Notes: generated by a model not told the origin, from the sequence alone. A DNA stretch of 64,000 bases from Sphingobacteruim zhuxiongii (GCF_009557615.1 NZ_CP045652.1:2294001-2358000); one strand, 5' to 3'. Shown: positions 18,049 to 27,466, counted from the stretch's first letter. Translations and numbers: made by a program.

Positions 18049-18903
18049 ATGAGAAGTGTTAAATCAAGATTATTGCAGGAAAAAATAGCGAAGTTGCTGA
18101 TGCAGTTGTCGGGAATTATTATCACCGGCTCGCTATTCTTTATTGTCGGCACCATTCTATATAAGGGCTTACCATACCTTAGCTGGGATATGATCAGTAA
18201 AGTCCCTCAAGGCGGATTCTATATCGGAAAAGAAGGCGGTATTCTCAATGCTATTCTAGGGTCACTATACCTAGCATCGGCATCGACCTTGCTAGCAACC
18301 CTAATTGGGATTCCCATTGCACTATACTTGAATATCTACGTCAAGAAAGGCTCTTCCTTAGCGCGCAGTGCTAAGTTATTGTTCGATGTTTTGTTCGGGA
18401 TTCCATCCATTGTTTATGGCGCAATAGCCTTCAGTATCATGGTATTCCTGGGTATTAGAGCCTCACTATTGGGTGGTATAATTACGATTACTCTGTTAAC
18501 TATCCCTATCGTAGTCAGAACCTTAGACGAACTGATCTCTACTATTCCTCAAGATCTAAGACATGTTACGGCATCACTTGGCGCAACGCGCTGGGAAACT
18601 GCACGTGTCATGATAAAATATATTAAACCCGGACTCTTTACAGCGATTCTATTGGCTTTTGGTCGTGCAATCGGTGATGTTGCAGGCGTCTTATTGACAA
18701 CTGGATTTAGTGACAATCTGCCTAAATACATTGATGAACCTACAGCAACCCTGCCATTAGCCATCTTTTTTCAGCTGAGTAGTCCTATTCCAGAAGTTCA
18801 AGGCCGTGCTTATGCCTCTGCCTTAGTTTTAACAAGTATTATCTTAATTATCGTTTTATGCTCACATATCCTAGCGTCGAAGCAGAAAAAGCACAAGATC
18901 TAA
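18049..18903 (+). CDS. pstA: PstA-type ABC transporter permease
   Basis: A 284-residue permease. The EAA loop ELISTIPQDLRHVTASLGAT precedes RWETARVMIKYIKPG, and GRAIGDVAGVLLTTGF matches PstA. About six membrane segments are seen. It is separated by one base from pstC and overlaps pstB by 46 bases if the first pstB ATG is used. It forms the membrane channel with PstC for the oxyanion delivered by the PstS lipoprotein. Confidence 0.92.
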   Translation: MRSVKSRLLQEKIAKLLMQLSGIIITGSLFFIVGTILYKGLPYLSWDMISKVPQGGFYIGKEGGILNAILGSLYLASASTLLATLIGIPIALYLNIYVKKGSSLARSAKLLFDVLFGIPSIVYGAIAFSIMVFLGIRASLLGGIITITLLTIPIVVRTLDELISTIPQDLRHVTASLGATRWETARVMIKYIKPGLFTAILLAFGRAIGDVAGVLLTTGFSDNLPKYIDEPTATLPLAIFFQLSSPIPEVQGRAYASALVLTSIILIIVLCSHILASKQKKHKI

Positions 18904-19667
18904 GCTCCATTGTACTGCCCAAGATTCAAATTAAAGATTTGAATGTAACAGTCGATGGTAAACAGATTTTGAAAAATATTAGTTTAGACATCCCCAATAA
19001 CTCGATTACTTCGATTATCGGGCCTTCGGGATGTGGCAAAACGACCTTATTGAAAACCTTAAATAGGCTTCTCGACGACCAGAAAGATGTAGAAGTTAGC
19101 GGATCGGTCTTAGTAAACAATGAGGATATCTATGCACCAGGTGCTGAAGTAACGCATATCCGCAAGAAAATGGGACTGCTGTCGCAAAAACCATTTCCCT
19201 TACCGATGTCTATCTTCGACAATATAGCCTACGGTCCAAAGATTCATGGCATACGCGATAAAAAGACCTTACGTGCGATTGTGGAGCAGCAACTAGTCAA
19301 TGTCGGACTATGGGAAGAAGTGAAAGATCGTTTAGACTCGTCTGCGACACGCTTATCAATTGGACAACAACAACGCCTATGTCTTGCGCGTGGGCTCGCT
19401 GTAGAGCCTGAAATTATCCTTGGTGACGAATCTACTTCCGCATTGGATCCGATATCGACACAAACCATCGAAAACCTACTCGTGCAGCTTAAAGAAGACT
19501 ATACAATTGTGCTGGTTACTCATATTCTACGTCAAGCGAGACGCGTATCCGACTATATTCTCTTTTTATACAATGGGGAGATTGTTGAGTTTGGAAAAAC
19601 AGATGATATTTTGCTGAACCCGCAGAATGAAATTACCAAACAATATGTCAAGGGCTACATATCTTAA
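18858..19667 (+). CDS. pstB: PstB-type ABC transporter ATPase with altered motifs
   Basis: A 269-residue ATPase with Walker A GPSGCGKTTL, Q-loop LLSQKPFPLPMS and H-loop VTHIL. The signature reads LSIGQQQR rather than LSGGQQQR, and the Walker B end reads LGDESTSALD where PstB has MDEPTSALD. Both catalytic glutamate and switch histidine are present, so it should still work. The first ATG overlaps pstA by 46 bases, and a later start after residue 20 is possible. No phoU follows; a bidirectional terminator ends the operon. Confidence 0.9.
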   Translation: MLTYPSVEAEKAQDLSSIVLPKIQIKDLNVTVDGKQILKNISLDIPNNSITSIIGPSGCGKTTLLKTLNRLLDDQKDVEVSGSVLVNNEDIYAPGAEVTHIRKKMGLLSQKPFPLPMSIFDNIAYGPKIHGIRDKKTLRAIVEQQLVNVGLWEEVKDRLDSSATRLSIGQQQRLCLARGLAVEPEIILGDESTSALDPISTQTIENLLVQLKEDYTIVLVTHILRQARRVSDYILFLYNGEIVEFGKTDDILLNPQNEITKQYVKGYIS

Positions 19668-19701
19668 TTTGCGCAATTAATAATTCATATATTCAAAACG
19701 A

Positions 19702-19731
19702 AGGGGATGTTCTATTGAACATCCCCTCTCT
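19702..19731. terminator. Bidirectional terminator between pstB and the symporter gene
   Basis: A perfect 10-bp stem (GGGGATGTTC 19703-19712, GAACATCCCC 19717-19726) with a TATT loop lies between convergent genes. It is flanked by T-rich sequence on the plus strand and a shorter A/T run on the other. Confidence 0.8.
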
Positions 19732-19737
19732 ATTTTG

Positions 19738-21234
19738 TTATACTTTTGTTTCGCCTTCCGGTCCCTCTTCGATGACCTCTGCGATTTCTTTAATGCCATC
19801 TTCATCCGAGTCCGTCCTGAATGGGGCGGCCTCGTCAAATTCACCCTCCCATTTAGCGACCACGACAGTTGCCAAACAGTTACCTATCACATTTACCGAC
19901 GTTCTCGCCATATCCATTAACTCATCGATACCCAATATAGCAGCGATCACGAATACCGGCAATCCGAATTGATCTGCCGTAGCAATTAAGACGATTAAGG
20001 AAGCACGAGGTACGGCTGCTACACCTTTTGACGTAATCATCAAGGTGAAGGCAATTGCTAATTGCTGACCAAAAGACAAGTGTATACCTGCTGCCTGCGC
20101 AACAAATATGGAGGCCAATGATAAATAAAGTGATGTTCCATCCAAGTTAAAGCTATATCCAGTTGGAATAACGAAAGATACAATACGACGTGGTACACCG
20201 AATTTCTCCATCGCACTCATCGCTTTTGGAAGCGCTGCATCTGAGCTTGTTGTTGCAAAAGCAATAGAAACAGGTTCTTTAATAGCGTTCACAAACTGTT
20301 TCACCGGAATTTTTAAGTATAATGCAACCGGTAATAACACTAATAATAAGAACAAAATCAATGCTAAATACAATGTCGCTAGGAGCATAAATAAGTTCTT
20401 GAGGATATCGACGCCGAGGTGCCCGACCGTATAAGCCATCGCCGCTCCCACACCAATAGGTGCAAAGAGCATCACCAAGTTCGTGAACTTAAACATCGCC
20501 TCCGAGAGACTCTCTGTAAAGTCTACCAGCGGCTTTCGCTTCTTCTCTTCGACCATCGCCAATCCAATACCAAAAATGACCGCAAACACAACGATTTGCA
20601 ATACCTTATTCTCATAGATTGATTTCACAATGTTCTCTGGGAAGGTATCTCTAAAGAATGTAGAGAACTTAAATAACCAATGTGCACTCTCATCAATATG
20701 ATCCAATGCGACTTGATCCGCATCGCTAATTGCTGAGGTCTTTGGCAGTTCCTCATGTGGCATATGCTCGATATCGATTCCTACACCAGCTCTTGTTAAG
20801 TTAATCGCGCCTAATCCAATGAAAATAGCACAAGTTGTTGCTAAAAAGAAATACAACATTGACTTCCAGGCCATACGACCCACCTGCTTCAAATCGGAAT
20901 GACCTGCGATACCAAATACCAAGGTTGAGAATAAAATTGGACCAACTATCGTCTTCACCAATTTAATAAAGCCTTGACTTAGCGGCTGTAATGCACGCGC
21001 CGCATTGGGCAAATCCAAACCAATGAATATACCGAGGATCATACAGGTTAAGATCCATGTTGTTAGGTTTCTACGCACCAAGGCGTTAAGCACTAATACG
21101 GCAGCAGTAACCCAACGTACAACGACCATTACGGTATTCGGAATAGCAACAAGATCGAATTCGTAGAGTAAGGTAATTATAGAGGCTAATGCAATCGTGA
21201 TTAGTAGAATATATCCCGTTGTTTTCTTAGACAT
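19738..21234 (-). CDS. Dicarboxylate/amino acid:cation symporter (DAACS family)
   Basis: A 498-residue polytopic membrane protein of the GltP/DctA family. The re-entrant serine-rich hairpin ATTSSDAALPKAMSAMEKFG, the PTGYSFNLDGTSLYLSLAS motif with the cation/substrate residues, and TSKGVAAVPRASLIVL are all intact. The C-terminal SVNVIGNCLATVVVAKWE is also present. It imports glutamate/aspartate or C4-dicarboxylates with Na+ or H+, and which one cannot be read from sequence. A longer N-terminal part than E. coli GltP and an acidic C-terminal tail are noted. It is monocistronic. Confidence 0.93.
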   Translation of the reverse strand: MSKKTTGYILLITIALASIITLLYEFDLVAIPNTVMVVVRWVTAAVLVLNALVRRNLTTWILTCMILGIFIGLDLPNAARALQPLSQGFIKLVKTIVGPILFSTLVFGIAGHSDLKQVGRMAWKSMLYFFLATTCAIFIGLGAINLTRAGVGIDIEHMPHEELPKTSAISDADQVALDHIDESAHWLFKFSTFFRDTFPENIVKSIYENKVLQIVVFAVIFGIGLAMVEEKKRKPLVDFTESLSEAMFKFTNLVMLFAPIGVGAAMAYTVGHLGVDILKNLFMLLATLYLALILFLLLVLLPVALYLKIPVKQFVNAIKEPVSIAFATTSSDAALPKAMSAMEKFGVPRRIVSFVIPTGYSFNLDGTSLYLSLASIFVAQAAGIHLSFGQQLAIAFTLMITSKGVAAVPRASLIVLIATADQFGLPVFVIAAILGIDELMDMARTSVNVIGNCLATVVVAKWEGEFDEAAPFRTDSDEDGIKEIAEVIEEGPEGETKV

Positions 21235-21544
21235 GTATTTAATTTAGGGGTTATTTTTTCCGTTATTTGAAGTTTACTGACCGACAAAAATAAAAAAAAT
21301 GGCGTGTTTAGCAAATAAATTAAGCAAATGAGCGATGTATAGCGACAACATCAGTCCCGATTTCTACGCTTTCCAAGGCCATCTATTGAAGCCCCGAATC
21401 TAAAACGATTCTTACTGCCAGTTTTATGCAATTTGCAGCCCTTAAGCCTTCTATCTACACTATTTTTTTAGCTTGATGCACGCAACAGTGAGTGAAACGG
21501 CAACGCTTTCAAACAAAACGTTCATGATACATCGGGTATCACCA
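21235..21544. other. Spacer left of the IS110-type element
   Basis: About 310 bases upstream of the symporter gene, including its promoter on the minus strand and probably the left boundary of the insertion element. I could not identify terminal repeats or a target duplication; IS110 elements usually have neither. Confidence 0.35.
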
Positions 21545-21630
21545 ACAGCCATGAAAGTCACGGGCTCATAGTCCCAATAGGCATTTAGCCAAAACGGTAT
21601 CTTAGTACCAATAAATATAAGACCTATGGC
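21545..21630 (+). ncRNA. Possible bridge-RNA region of the IS110 element
   Basis: Just upstream of the transposase start there are three nested or adjacent hairpins: AGCC (21547-21550) with GGCT (21563-21566); AATAGG (21576-21581) with CCTAT (21623-21627), enclosing GGTA (21596-21599) with TACC (21606-21609). IS110-group elements encode a bridge RNA with target and donor loops in this position (IS621 is the known example). The fold was found by eye and the stems are short, so this is a tentative call. Confidence 0.3.
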
Positions 21631-22854
21631 TGTCAGCGGATTACCCTTTATTCTTGACCGTGGTTGTGGACTGGATGTCCACAAAGACACAGTAGTTGCT
21701 ACCATTAAAGGTAGTGATTTTGATACAGAGACAAAAACCTTCTTAACTTTTACGGATGACTTGTACAATTTAGTGGAATGGCTCCAGGCCCATTCCATTA
21801 CACAGGTTGCCATGGAAGCACTGGGGTTTACTGGCGACCGGTTTACGCGGTTCTGGAAGACTATTTTCACATCCTACTGGTCAATGCCCGGCATATCAAA
21901 AATGTTCCGGGACAGAAGACCGACAAGAAGGATAGCGAATGGATCACTAAACTGCTTCTTTCCGGTTTACTGAAGGGGAGCTTCATCCCACCACAACATA
22001 TCCGGGAGCTCAGGGAACTTTTCCGACATAGACGTAAGCTTATCGCTATGCGGACCGCAGAAAAGAACCGGTTACAGAACATCCTTGAATCCGCCAACAT
22101 CAAACTGAGGAGCGTAGTCAGCGACGTATTTGGGGTAAGCGCCATGGAAATGGTCCGGGCCATGGCCAAAGGTCAACTCGATCCTTTGCTATTGGCAAGC
22201 ATGGCCAAGGGTTCGCTGGTCAAGAAACACGCAGAGCTACTTAAGGCACTTACTGGCAAGATCACGGATCATCACCGCTTCATGTTGAACCTAATACTGC
22301 AATCCATCGATCATATCAATCTACAAATAGCACAATCAGAGGCTCAGATGGAACAGTACGCAAGGATCATGCACAAGGAGCTGGAACTACTGGAATCTAT
22401 CCCTGGAGTATCTTCCAGGGTGGCACTGGGAATCGTTTCAGAAATCGGTACGGACATGGCTCAATTTGCAACACATCAGAACCTTTCTTCATGGGCTGGG
22501 GTTTGCCCAGGCAACAATGAGAGTGCAGGAAAGAAGTACTCCTCGAAAATAACACGTGGAAACAAGTATCTCAAGACGACGCTCGTGGAGGCAGCATGGG
22601 TGGCCTCTAGATCCAAGGCAAATCCATTACTTGCGGTCAAGCATCATCAAATCGCTGCACGACGAAGAGGTCAGAAGAAGGCTACAATAGCCATCGCACA
22701 TAAGATCTTGATTGCAGCATACCATGTCCTGAGGGACAATGAAGCCTATCAATTGCATCCACAGGATAAGAAAATACTTGAAAATAGACGACTTAAAAGA
22801 ATTGACAGATTACAGAAACAATTGAGTACCCTTAAAAACACGTCTTACAAATAA
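21626..22854 (+). pseudogene. IS110-family transposase, broken by a 1-base frameshift
   Basis: The first frame (from 21626) gives the RuvC-like start GLDVHKDTVVATIKG and runs to VAMEA; the second frame supplies STGVYWRPVYAVLEDYF, KTDKKDSEW and the entire remainder to 22854. The family consensus 'AMESTGVYW' is restored by adding one A at about 21816 (ATGGAAGC to ATGGAAAGC). The C-terminal Tnp domain LLESIPGVSSRVALGIVSEI and the serine motif NNESAGKKYS are intact. DEDD residues are spread over both frames, so neither piece alone could be active. A sequencing error in the short A run, or translational slippage, would restore a product of about 410 residues. Confidence 0.85.
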
Positions 22855-23110
22855 AAGATCGACCTTTTTTTGGTGGTTAGACTCCCCGGAAATAAAACTG
22901 ATATCAGACGTTAAGAACCAACAGTTGATGCCTTTAGAGCTCGTAGAAAAAATTATACTCTTGTTTTTATTAATCAAGTCATTTCATCATAAATAATAAT
23001 ACACAAGAAACAGAAACAAAATTATCCGGACAAAAAGAATAGACCCTTGAATAATCACTGGTCTAACATTTTATTGGATTACTAAAAAAAACAATAATAA
23101 CTTTCAGAAA
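22855..23110. other. Spacer right of the IS110-type element
   Basis: AT-rich DNA with one tiny ORF (22928-22996, 22 codons, MPLELVEKIILLFLLIKSF...) of hydrophobic character that I cannot support as a gene. The right end of the insertion element lies somewhere in the first 100 bases. Confidence 0.35.
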
Positions 23111-23143
23111 AAAAAGAGCCTGTCGATTGACAGGCTCTTTTTT
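23111..23143. terminator. Terminator after the ferredoxin gene
   Basis: A near-perfect long inverted repeat, AAAAAGAGCCTGTC-GATT-GACAGGCTCTTTTT, ends 17 bases past the ferredoxin stop on the minus strand. A and T runs on either side make it able to work in both directions. Confidence 0.88.
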
Positions 23144-23160
23144 CGTATATATTTTGATGC

Positions 23161-23511
23161 TTATTCAGCGTGTAACCAAGCTTTCTTCGCTAGTAACTCA
23201 TCGTTCGATTCACGAACGTCTTCATCATCCACACAACAATCTACTGGACATACTGCCGCACATTGTGGTTCGTCATGGAATCCAACACATTCTGTACACT
23301 TATCCGAAACAATATAATAAACCTCGTTAGAAACTGCTTCTTGAGACTCATTAGCGTCCAATGTAACACCGTCGCCAAAATCAATAACGCCATCCAACGC
23401 TGTACCGTCCGAGAACTTCCAAGTTACACCCGCATCATAAATTGCGTTGTTTGGGCATTCTGGTTCGCAAGCCCCACAATTTATACATTCATCAGTAATT
23501 TTAATTGCCAT
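23161..23511 (-). CDS. 2[4Fe-4S] ferredoxin
   Basis: A 116-residue ferredoxin with two cluster motifs: C9-I-N-C-G-A-C-x3-C-P near the N-terminus and C-T-E-C-x8-C-x3-C-P near residues 73-90. The eight-residue gap in the second motif is typical of the Allochromatium-type dicluster ferredoxins. A 45-residue acidic insert separates the two motifs. It is an electron carrier of the cytoplasm and a possible donor for the siroheme sulfite reductase, which lacks a CysJ partner here. It is divergent from the acyl-CoA reductase gene, an arrangement I recall as common in Bacteroidota. Confidence 0.92.
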   Translation of the reverse strand: MAIKITDECINCGACEPECPNNAIYDAGVTWKFSDGTALDGVIDFGDGVTLDANESQEAVSNEVYYIVSDKCTECVGFHDEPQCAAVCPVDCCVDDEDVRESNDELLAKKAWLHAE

Positions 23512-23671
23512 TTATGTCCTTACAATAAAATAATAAACTAATTTTGCACTTGTCAAAGGTAACATTAAAATTATACTACATAAAAATAAAGTATATCAAT
23601 TTAATAGTTATTGACTTTGATGTGGCAAATATAAGAGAAAAATAATAGAGAATTATTCTAAATAGTAAGTT

Positions 23672-24685
23672 TTGATACAAGAACAACGCATTCAAGCATT
23701 CAGTAAGTTAGGAACCTTTTTGAGCTCAAACGATGAATCCATTCAATCGATTTTAGAACTTGCCGAACGTCGGAACCCTTGGTACAGTAAATCCTTTGTA
23801 CAACAACAATTTCTAGCCTTTGGAAAGCAGCTAAATCAAGAAAATCTAACCAAATGGCTCGCCAATAGTCCCGATACTGAAAGTGAAAAGGTTGTTGGTC
23901 TCGTACTTGCCGGTAATCTTCCCCTAGTTGGCTTTCATGATATCCTATCGGTATTAATTAGTGGTTTCAAAGCGCAAATTAAGACATCATCTGATGATGC
24001 TGGACTAACACAATTTGTATTAGACAAGCTCGTCGAAATAGAGCCCGCCTTTGCTGCACGTTTTACGATAGTTGATATATTAAGAGATTACGATTTGGTT
24101 ATTGCAACTGGAAGCAATAATTCTGCGCGCTATTTTGAACACTATTTTGGAAAGAAACCCCATATCATCCGCAAGAATAGAAATTCCATTGCTGTATTAA
24201 ATGGTGAGGAAACAAACGAGCAATTAATGAAATTGGGACATGACATTTTTGATTTCTATGGCTTAGGCTGTCGTTCGGTATCCAAGATTTATATTCCCGA
24301 AGATTACGATATCGCGCGTTTCTTTGAATCCATTGAATCCTTCAACTGGATACAGAACCATCATAAATACAATAATAACTACGACTTTAACAAATCCATC
24401 TACCTGATCAATAAGAATCAGCACTATGACAATGGCTTCTTATTGTTGAAGGAAGATGAAAGCATGACCTCTCCCCTGGCCGTTGTTCACTATGAACGGT
24501 ATCGGGACATCTTCGTAGTTGAGGCCTACCTTAACCGTCAATCCGAGAACATACAGTGCGTAAGTTCCGAAATTGCTTTAGCCATCGAATCGCCTGTCTT
24601 TCCAATGGGTTCTAGTCAGGCACCCGCTTTGGATGATTATGCCGATCAGGTGAATACTTTAGAATTTCTAAAAGCGAACCAATAA
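23672..24685 (+). CDS. LuxC-like acyl-CoA reductase family protein
   Basis: A 337-residue protein of the family named after LuxC (acyl-CoA reductase). The segment VVGLVLAGNLPLVGFHDIL is the dinucleotide-binding region, RKNRNSIAVLNGEE follows, and GLGCRSVSKIYIPE carries the probable active cysteine. The only start compatible with the conserved N-terminus is TTG at 23672, since an in-frame TAA lies six bases upstream. It would reduce an acyl-CoA or acyl-phosphate to an aldehyde; the natural substrate in Bacteroidota is not known to me. Confidence 0.8.
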   Translation: MIQEQRIQAFSKLGTFLSSNDESIQSILELAERRNPWYSKSFVQQQFLAFGKQLNQENLTKWLANSPDTESEKVVGLVLAGNLPLVGFHDILSVLISGFKAQIKTSSDDAGLTQFVLDKLVEIEPAFAARFTIVDILRDYDLVIATGSNNSARYFEHYFGKKPHIIRKNRNSIAVLNGEETNEQLMKLGHDIFDFYGLGCRSVSKIYIPEDYDIARFFESIESFNWIQNHHKYNNNYDFNKSIYLINKNQHYDNGFLLLKEDESMTSPLAVVHYERYRDIFVVEAYLNRQSENIQCVSSEIALAIESPVFPMGSSQAPALDDYADQVNTLEFLKANQ

Positions 24686-24744
24686 AAGGTAAATTGTAGC
24701 GTTAATATAACTGTGTATTAATAAAAAATTATAATTTTGTTTAC

Positions 24745-24948
24745 ATGTATGTTATCAAAGTAAAGGGAGTTGCGAAGATCCCCGATTATGTTCAATTGCG
24801 GGATGACGCATTTACGCTGTTAGCATACTTTCGAGTAGATCGACCCGATAAATCCCTGGATAAAATTGGCTTAGCTGATAAACTGGATTATATCATGGAT
24901 ATAGTTCGAGAATTGCCATTTGGGCAGATAAAAAAAATTGACTTATAG
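24745..24948 (+). CDS. Small conserved protein upstream of ftsE
   Basis: A 67-residue protein, basic and acidic residues mixed, no signal or membrane segment, starting MYVIKVKGVAKIPDYVQLRD. It is placed six bases before the ftsE-like ATG, so the two are co-transcribed and possibly coupled. I believe I have seen it in this position in related genomes but know no function. Good codon structure and operon placement support it as real. Confidence 0.7.
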   Translation: MYVIKVKGVAKIPDYVQLRDDAFTLLAYFRVDRPDKSLDKIGLADKLDYIMDIVRELPFGQIKKIDL

Positions 24949-24954
24949 AAAGAC

Positions 24955-25635
24955 ATGAGAGAAAATACGGTTATAAAACTTAAGAACGTAGATATATATC
25001 AACAAAAGCACCTGGTTCTATCGAACGTTAATTTAGATATTGCGCAAGGTGAATTCCTATACTTAATCGGTCAATCTGGTTCTGGTAAGAGTAGTTTATT
25101 GAAAATCATCTACGGTGACTTGTATATCGCAAACGGCGAAGGCATGATCGCCGGCTTCGACCTCAAGAAGCTTCATGAGAATGATGTGCCTTTCTTACGT
25201 AGAAAATTAGGGATCGTATTCCAAGATTTCCACTTGTTGAACGACCGTACAGTCGAGAAAAATCTAGAATTTGCACTTCGTGCAACAGGATGGAAAGAGA
25301 AAGGATTAATTGAGAACCGTATGCTCGACGTTTTAGAGAAAGTTGGTTTACGTTCGAAATTAAAGAAAATGCCACATGAGCTTTCCGGTGGTGAGCAGCA
25401 ACGTGTTGTTATTGCTCGTGCCTTATTAAATAATCCAGAGATTATCCTTGCCGATGAGCCTACTGGAAACTTAGACCCTGCAACTTCTGAAGAAATTGTC
25501 TTGTTATTACGCGATATCGCTTCCTCGGGAACCGCGGTATTGATGGCAACGCATGACTATCAAATTATTAAGAATATGCCCGCACGTATCCTCCGCACGG
25601 CGGACGGCGCCCTGCATGACAATGTTAGCATCTAA
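24955..25635 (+). CDS. ftsE: FtsE-like ABC ATPase
   Basis: A 226-residue ATPase with Walker A GQSGSGKSSL, Q-loop VFQDFHLL, signature LSGGEQQRVVIARAL, Walker B IILADEPTGNLDP and H-loop ATHDY. Length and motifs match FtsE, which with the membrane protein FtsX activates cell-wall hydrolases at division. FtsX is not in the window and a terminator follows at once, so the pairing with FtsX is from family knowledge. A LolD-type ATPase is the main alternative, but the PATSEEIV region and small size favour FtsE. Confidence 0.82.
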   Translation: MRENTVIKLKNVDIYQQKHLVLSNVNLDIAQGEFLYLIGQSGSGKSSLLKIIYGDLYIANGEGMIAGFDLKKLHENDVPFLRRKLGIVFQDFHLLNDRTVEKNLEFALRATGWKEKGLIENRMLDVLEKVGLRSKLKKMPHELSGGEQQRVVIARALLNNPEIILADEPTGNLDPATSEEIVLLLRDIASSGTAVLMATHDYQIIKNMPARILRTADGALHDNVSI

Positions 25636-25652
25636 AAACTGACATTAATCTG

Positions 25653-25714
25653 AAAAATCCGACATTTTGCAAGTGCCCTTCTAGGAAACACTGACAGGCT
25701 GTCGGATTTTTTTT
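25653..25714 (+). terminator. Terminator after ftsE
   Basis: Arms AAAATCCGACA (25654-25664) and TGTCGGATTTT (25700-25710) pair around a 35-base loop and are followed by a T run. The loop is long for an intrinsic terminator but the arms are perfect. Confidence 0.65.
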
Positions 25715-25764
25715 GTTGGCAATAAAATTGATTATACGAATAACTAGAATAAACATTAACGGTG

Positions 25765-26301
25765 ATGATGACAGATAACGATAATATTCAAGACGAAAAC
25801 TTAAATACCGAAGAGAACAACACTACGGAAAATGTAGAAACTCCTGAAGTGGATGAGCTAGCTAATTTGAACGACAAACTCGCAGAGTCAAACGACAGAT
25901 ATGCTCGTTTAGTTGCAGAATTTGATAACTATAAGAAGCGTACATCCAAAGAGAAACTTGATTTAATGCAATCGGCCGGAAAAGATGTATTAATCAAACT
26001 ATTACCTGTTTTAGATGATTTTGATCGTTCGATGTCTTTTATGAAAGATATTCCAAATGATGATAGCGTAAAACAAGGTGTTGACCTAGTAAATACGAAG
26101 TTCCGCAAAACCATGGAGCAATTAGGTCTGAAAGAAATGGACGTAATAGGTAAACCATTTGACCCAGAATATCAGGAGGCGATTACATCTATTCCTGCTC
26201 CTACAGACGATTTGAAGAATAAAGTAATTGATGTTATTGAGAAGGGTTATTTCTTAAATGACAGTGTGATTCGTTTTGCTAAGGTGGTAGTAGGTCAATA
26301 A
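25765..26301 (+). CDS. grpE: Nucleotide exchange factor GrpE
   Basis: A protein of about 178 residues. The acidic, disordered N-terminus is followed by a coiled-coil ([20 protein letters not shown]) and the conserved [12 protein letters not shown] motif. The C-terminal beta domain ends with [16 protein letters not shown]. It releases ADP from DnaK. Start options are GTG 25762, ATG 25765 and ATG 25768, and the middle ATG is used here. It lies 10 bases before dnaJ. dnaK is elsewhere, which is common in this phylum. Confidence 0.95.
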   Translation: MMTDNDNIQDENLNTEENNTTENVETPEVDELANLNDKLAESNDRYARLVAEFDNYKKRTSKEKLDLMQSAGKDVLIKLLPVLDDFDRSMSFMKDIPNDDSVKQGVDLVNTKFRKTMEQLGLKEMDVIGKPFDPEYQEAITSIPAPTDDLKNKVIDVIEKGYFLNDSVIRFAKVVVGQ

Positions 26302-26311
26302 GAAGAAGAAG

Positions 26312-27466
26312 ATGTCAAAAAGAGATTATTACGATATCCTAGGAGTTACGCGCACAGCGGAAGTAACTGAGATTAAGACTGCCTATCGTAAATTGGCGAT
26401 TAAATTTCACCCGGATAAGAATCCTGGGGATAAGGAAGCCGAAGATAAATTTAAAGAAGCTGCTGAGGCTTATGAAATCCTAAGTAATACGGAGAAGCGT
26501 GCACGCTATGATCAATTTGGTCATGCGGGTAATTCTGCTTCTGGTGGTTACGGAGGTGGCGGAATGAACATGGACGATATCTTTAGCCAGTTTGGCGATA
26601 TCTTCGGTGGCGGTAATCCGTTTGAGAGTTTCTTTGGCGGCGGCGGCGGTGGCTCTCGTGGCGGACGTCGTGTTCAACGCGGAAGTAACTTACGTATTAA
26701 GGTTAAATTAACTTTAGAGGAGATTGCCAAAGGCGTTGAGAAGAAGGTTAAAGTCAACAAACAAGTTGTTTGCCATACCTGTAGCGGTACTGGCGCTAAA
26801 GACAAAAGCTCTTACCATACCTGTAATACTTGTGGTGGTAGCGGATCTGTGCGTCGTGTAACCAATACGATTTTAGGTCAAATGCAAACCACCAGTACCT
26901 GTCCTACCTGTAATGGTGAGGGTGTGGAGATTACCGCGAAGTGTACTACCTGTAAAGGTGAAGGCTTAGAGCGTGGCGAAGAAACAATCGCAATCAATAT
27001 CCCTGCAGGTGTAAGTGAAGGAATGCAACTGTCGATGAGTGGTAAAGGTAATGCTGCTCCACGCGGTGGTATCCCTGGCGATTTGATTATTTTGGTGGAA
27101 GAAGTTCCGCACGAAACATTAAAACGTGATGGCATTAATGTCATTTATGATTTATATATCAACTTTGCAGATGCTGCTTTAGGTACGAGTGTAGAAATTC
27201 CAACCATAGACGGGAAAGCGAAAATTAAAATTGATCCAGGAACACAAGGCGGTAAAATCCTTCGTTTAAAAGGAAAAGGTTTGCCGGAAGTGAATTCTTA
27301 CCATAAAGGTGATCAATTGGTGTATGTCAATGTATGGACACCGAAAACAGTATCGAAGGAAGAGAAAGAATTGCTAGAGAAATTAAAGAGCTCAGCAAAC
27401 TTTAAACCTCAGCCTGGAAAGAGCGAGAAGTCATTCTTCGAGCGTATTAAAGAATACTTTGAATAA
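26312..27466 (+). CDS. dnaJ: Chaperone DnaJ
   Basis: A 384-residue type I J-protein. It has a J domain with HPDKN at about 31-35, a glycine/phenylalanine-rich linker ([12 protein letters not shown]), four zinc-binding CxxCxGxG-type repeats between about 150 and 215 ([32 protein letters not shown]) and the C-terminal substrate domains. It delivers unfolded clients to DnaK and stimulates its ATPase. It is the second gene of the grpE-dnaJ operon and is followed by a strong terminator. Confidence 0.97.
   Translation: MSKRDYYDILGVTRTAEVTEIKTAYRKLAIKFHPDKNPGDKEAEDKFKEAAEAYEILSNTEKRARYDQFGHAGNSASGGYGGGGMNMDDIFSQFGDIFGGGNPFESFFGGGGGGSRGGRRVQRGSNLRIKVKLTLEEIAKGVEKKVKVNKQVVCHTCSGTGAKDKSSYHTCNTCGGSGSVRRVTNTILGQMQTTSTCPTCNGEGVEITAKCTTCKGEGLERGEETIAINIPAGVSEGMQLSMSGKGNAAPRGGIPGDLIILVEEVPHETLKRDGINVIYDLYINFADAALGTSVEIPTIDGKAKIKIDPGTQGGKILRLKGKGLPEVNSYHKGDQLVYVNVWTPKTVSKEEKELLEKLKSSANFKPQPGKSEKSFFERIKEYFE

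Larger units (their letters stand above)
21545..22900 (+). mobile_element. IS110-family insertion element (ends not resolved)
   Basis: The element is defined by the IS110-type DEDD transposase gene (frameshifted) with non-coding flanks. Outer boundaries are approximate: the left is set at the first hairpin before the transposase, and the right about 45 bases past its stop. GC content and codon use inside the element are higher than in neighbouring genes, consistent with recent arrival. Confidence 0.55.

Noticed and set aside
21460-21870. Minus-strand ORF of 136 codons across the IS110 left end
   Set aside because: Antisense to the transposase start; composition typical of a shadow frame.
22928-22996. 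22-codon hydrophobic ORF after the insertion element
   Set aside because: Too short to support without conservation data.
26620-26670. Glycine-codon repeat as a separate repeat element
   Set aside because: It encodes the G/F-rich linker of DnaJ and is explained by the protein.
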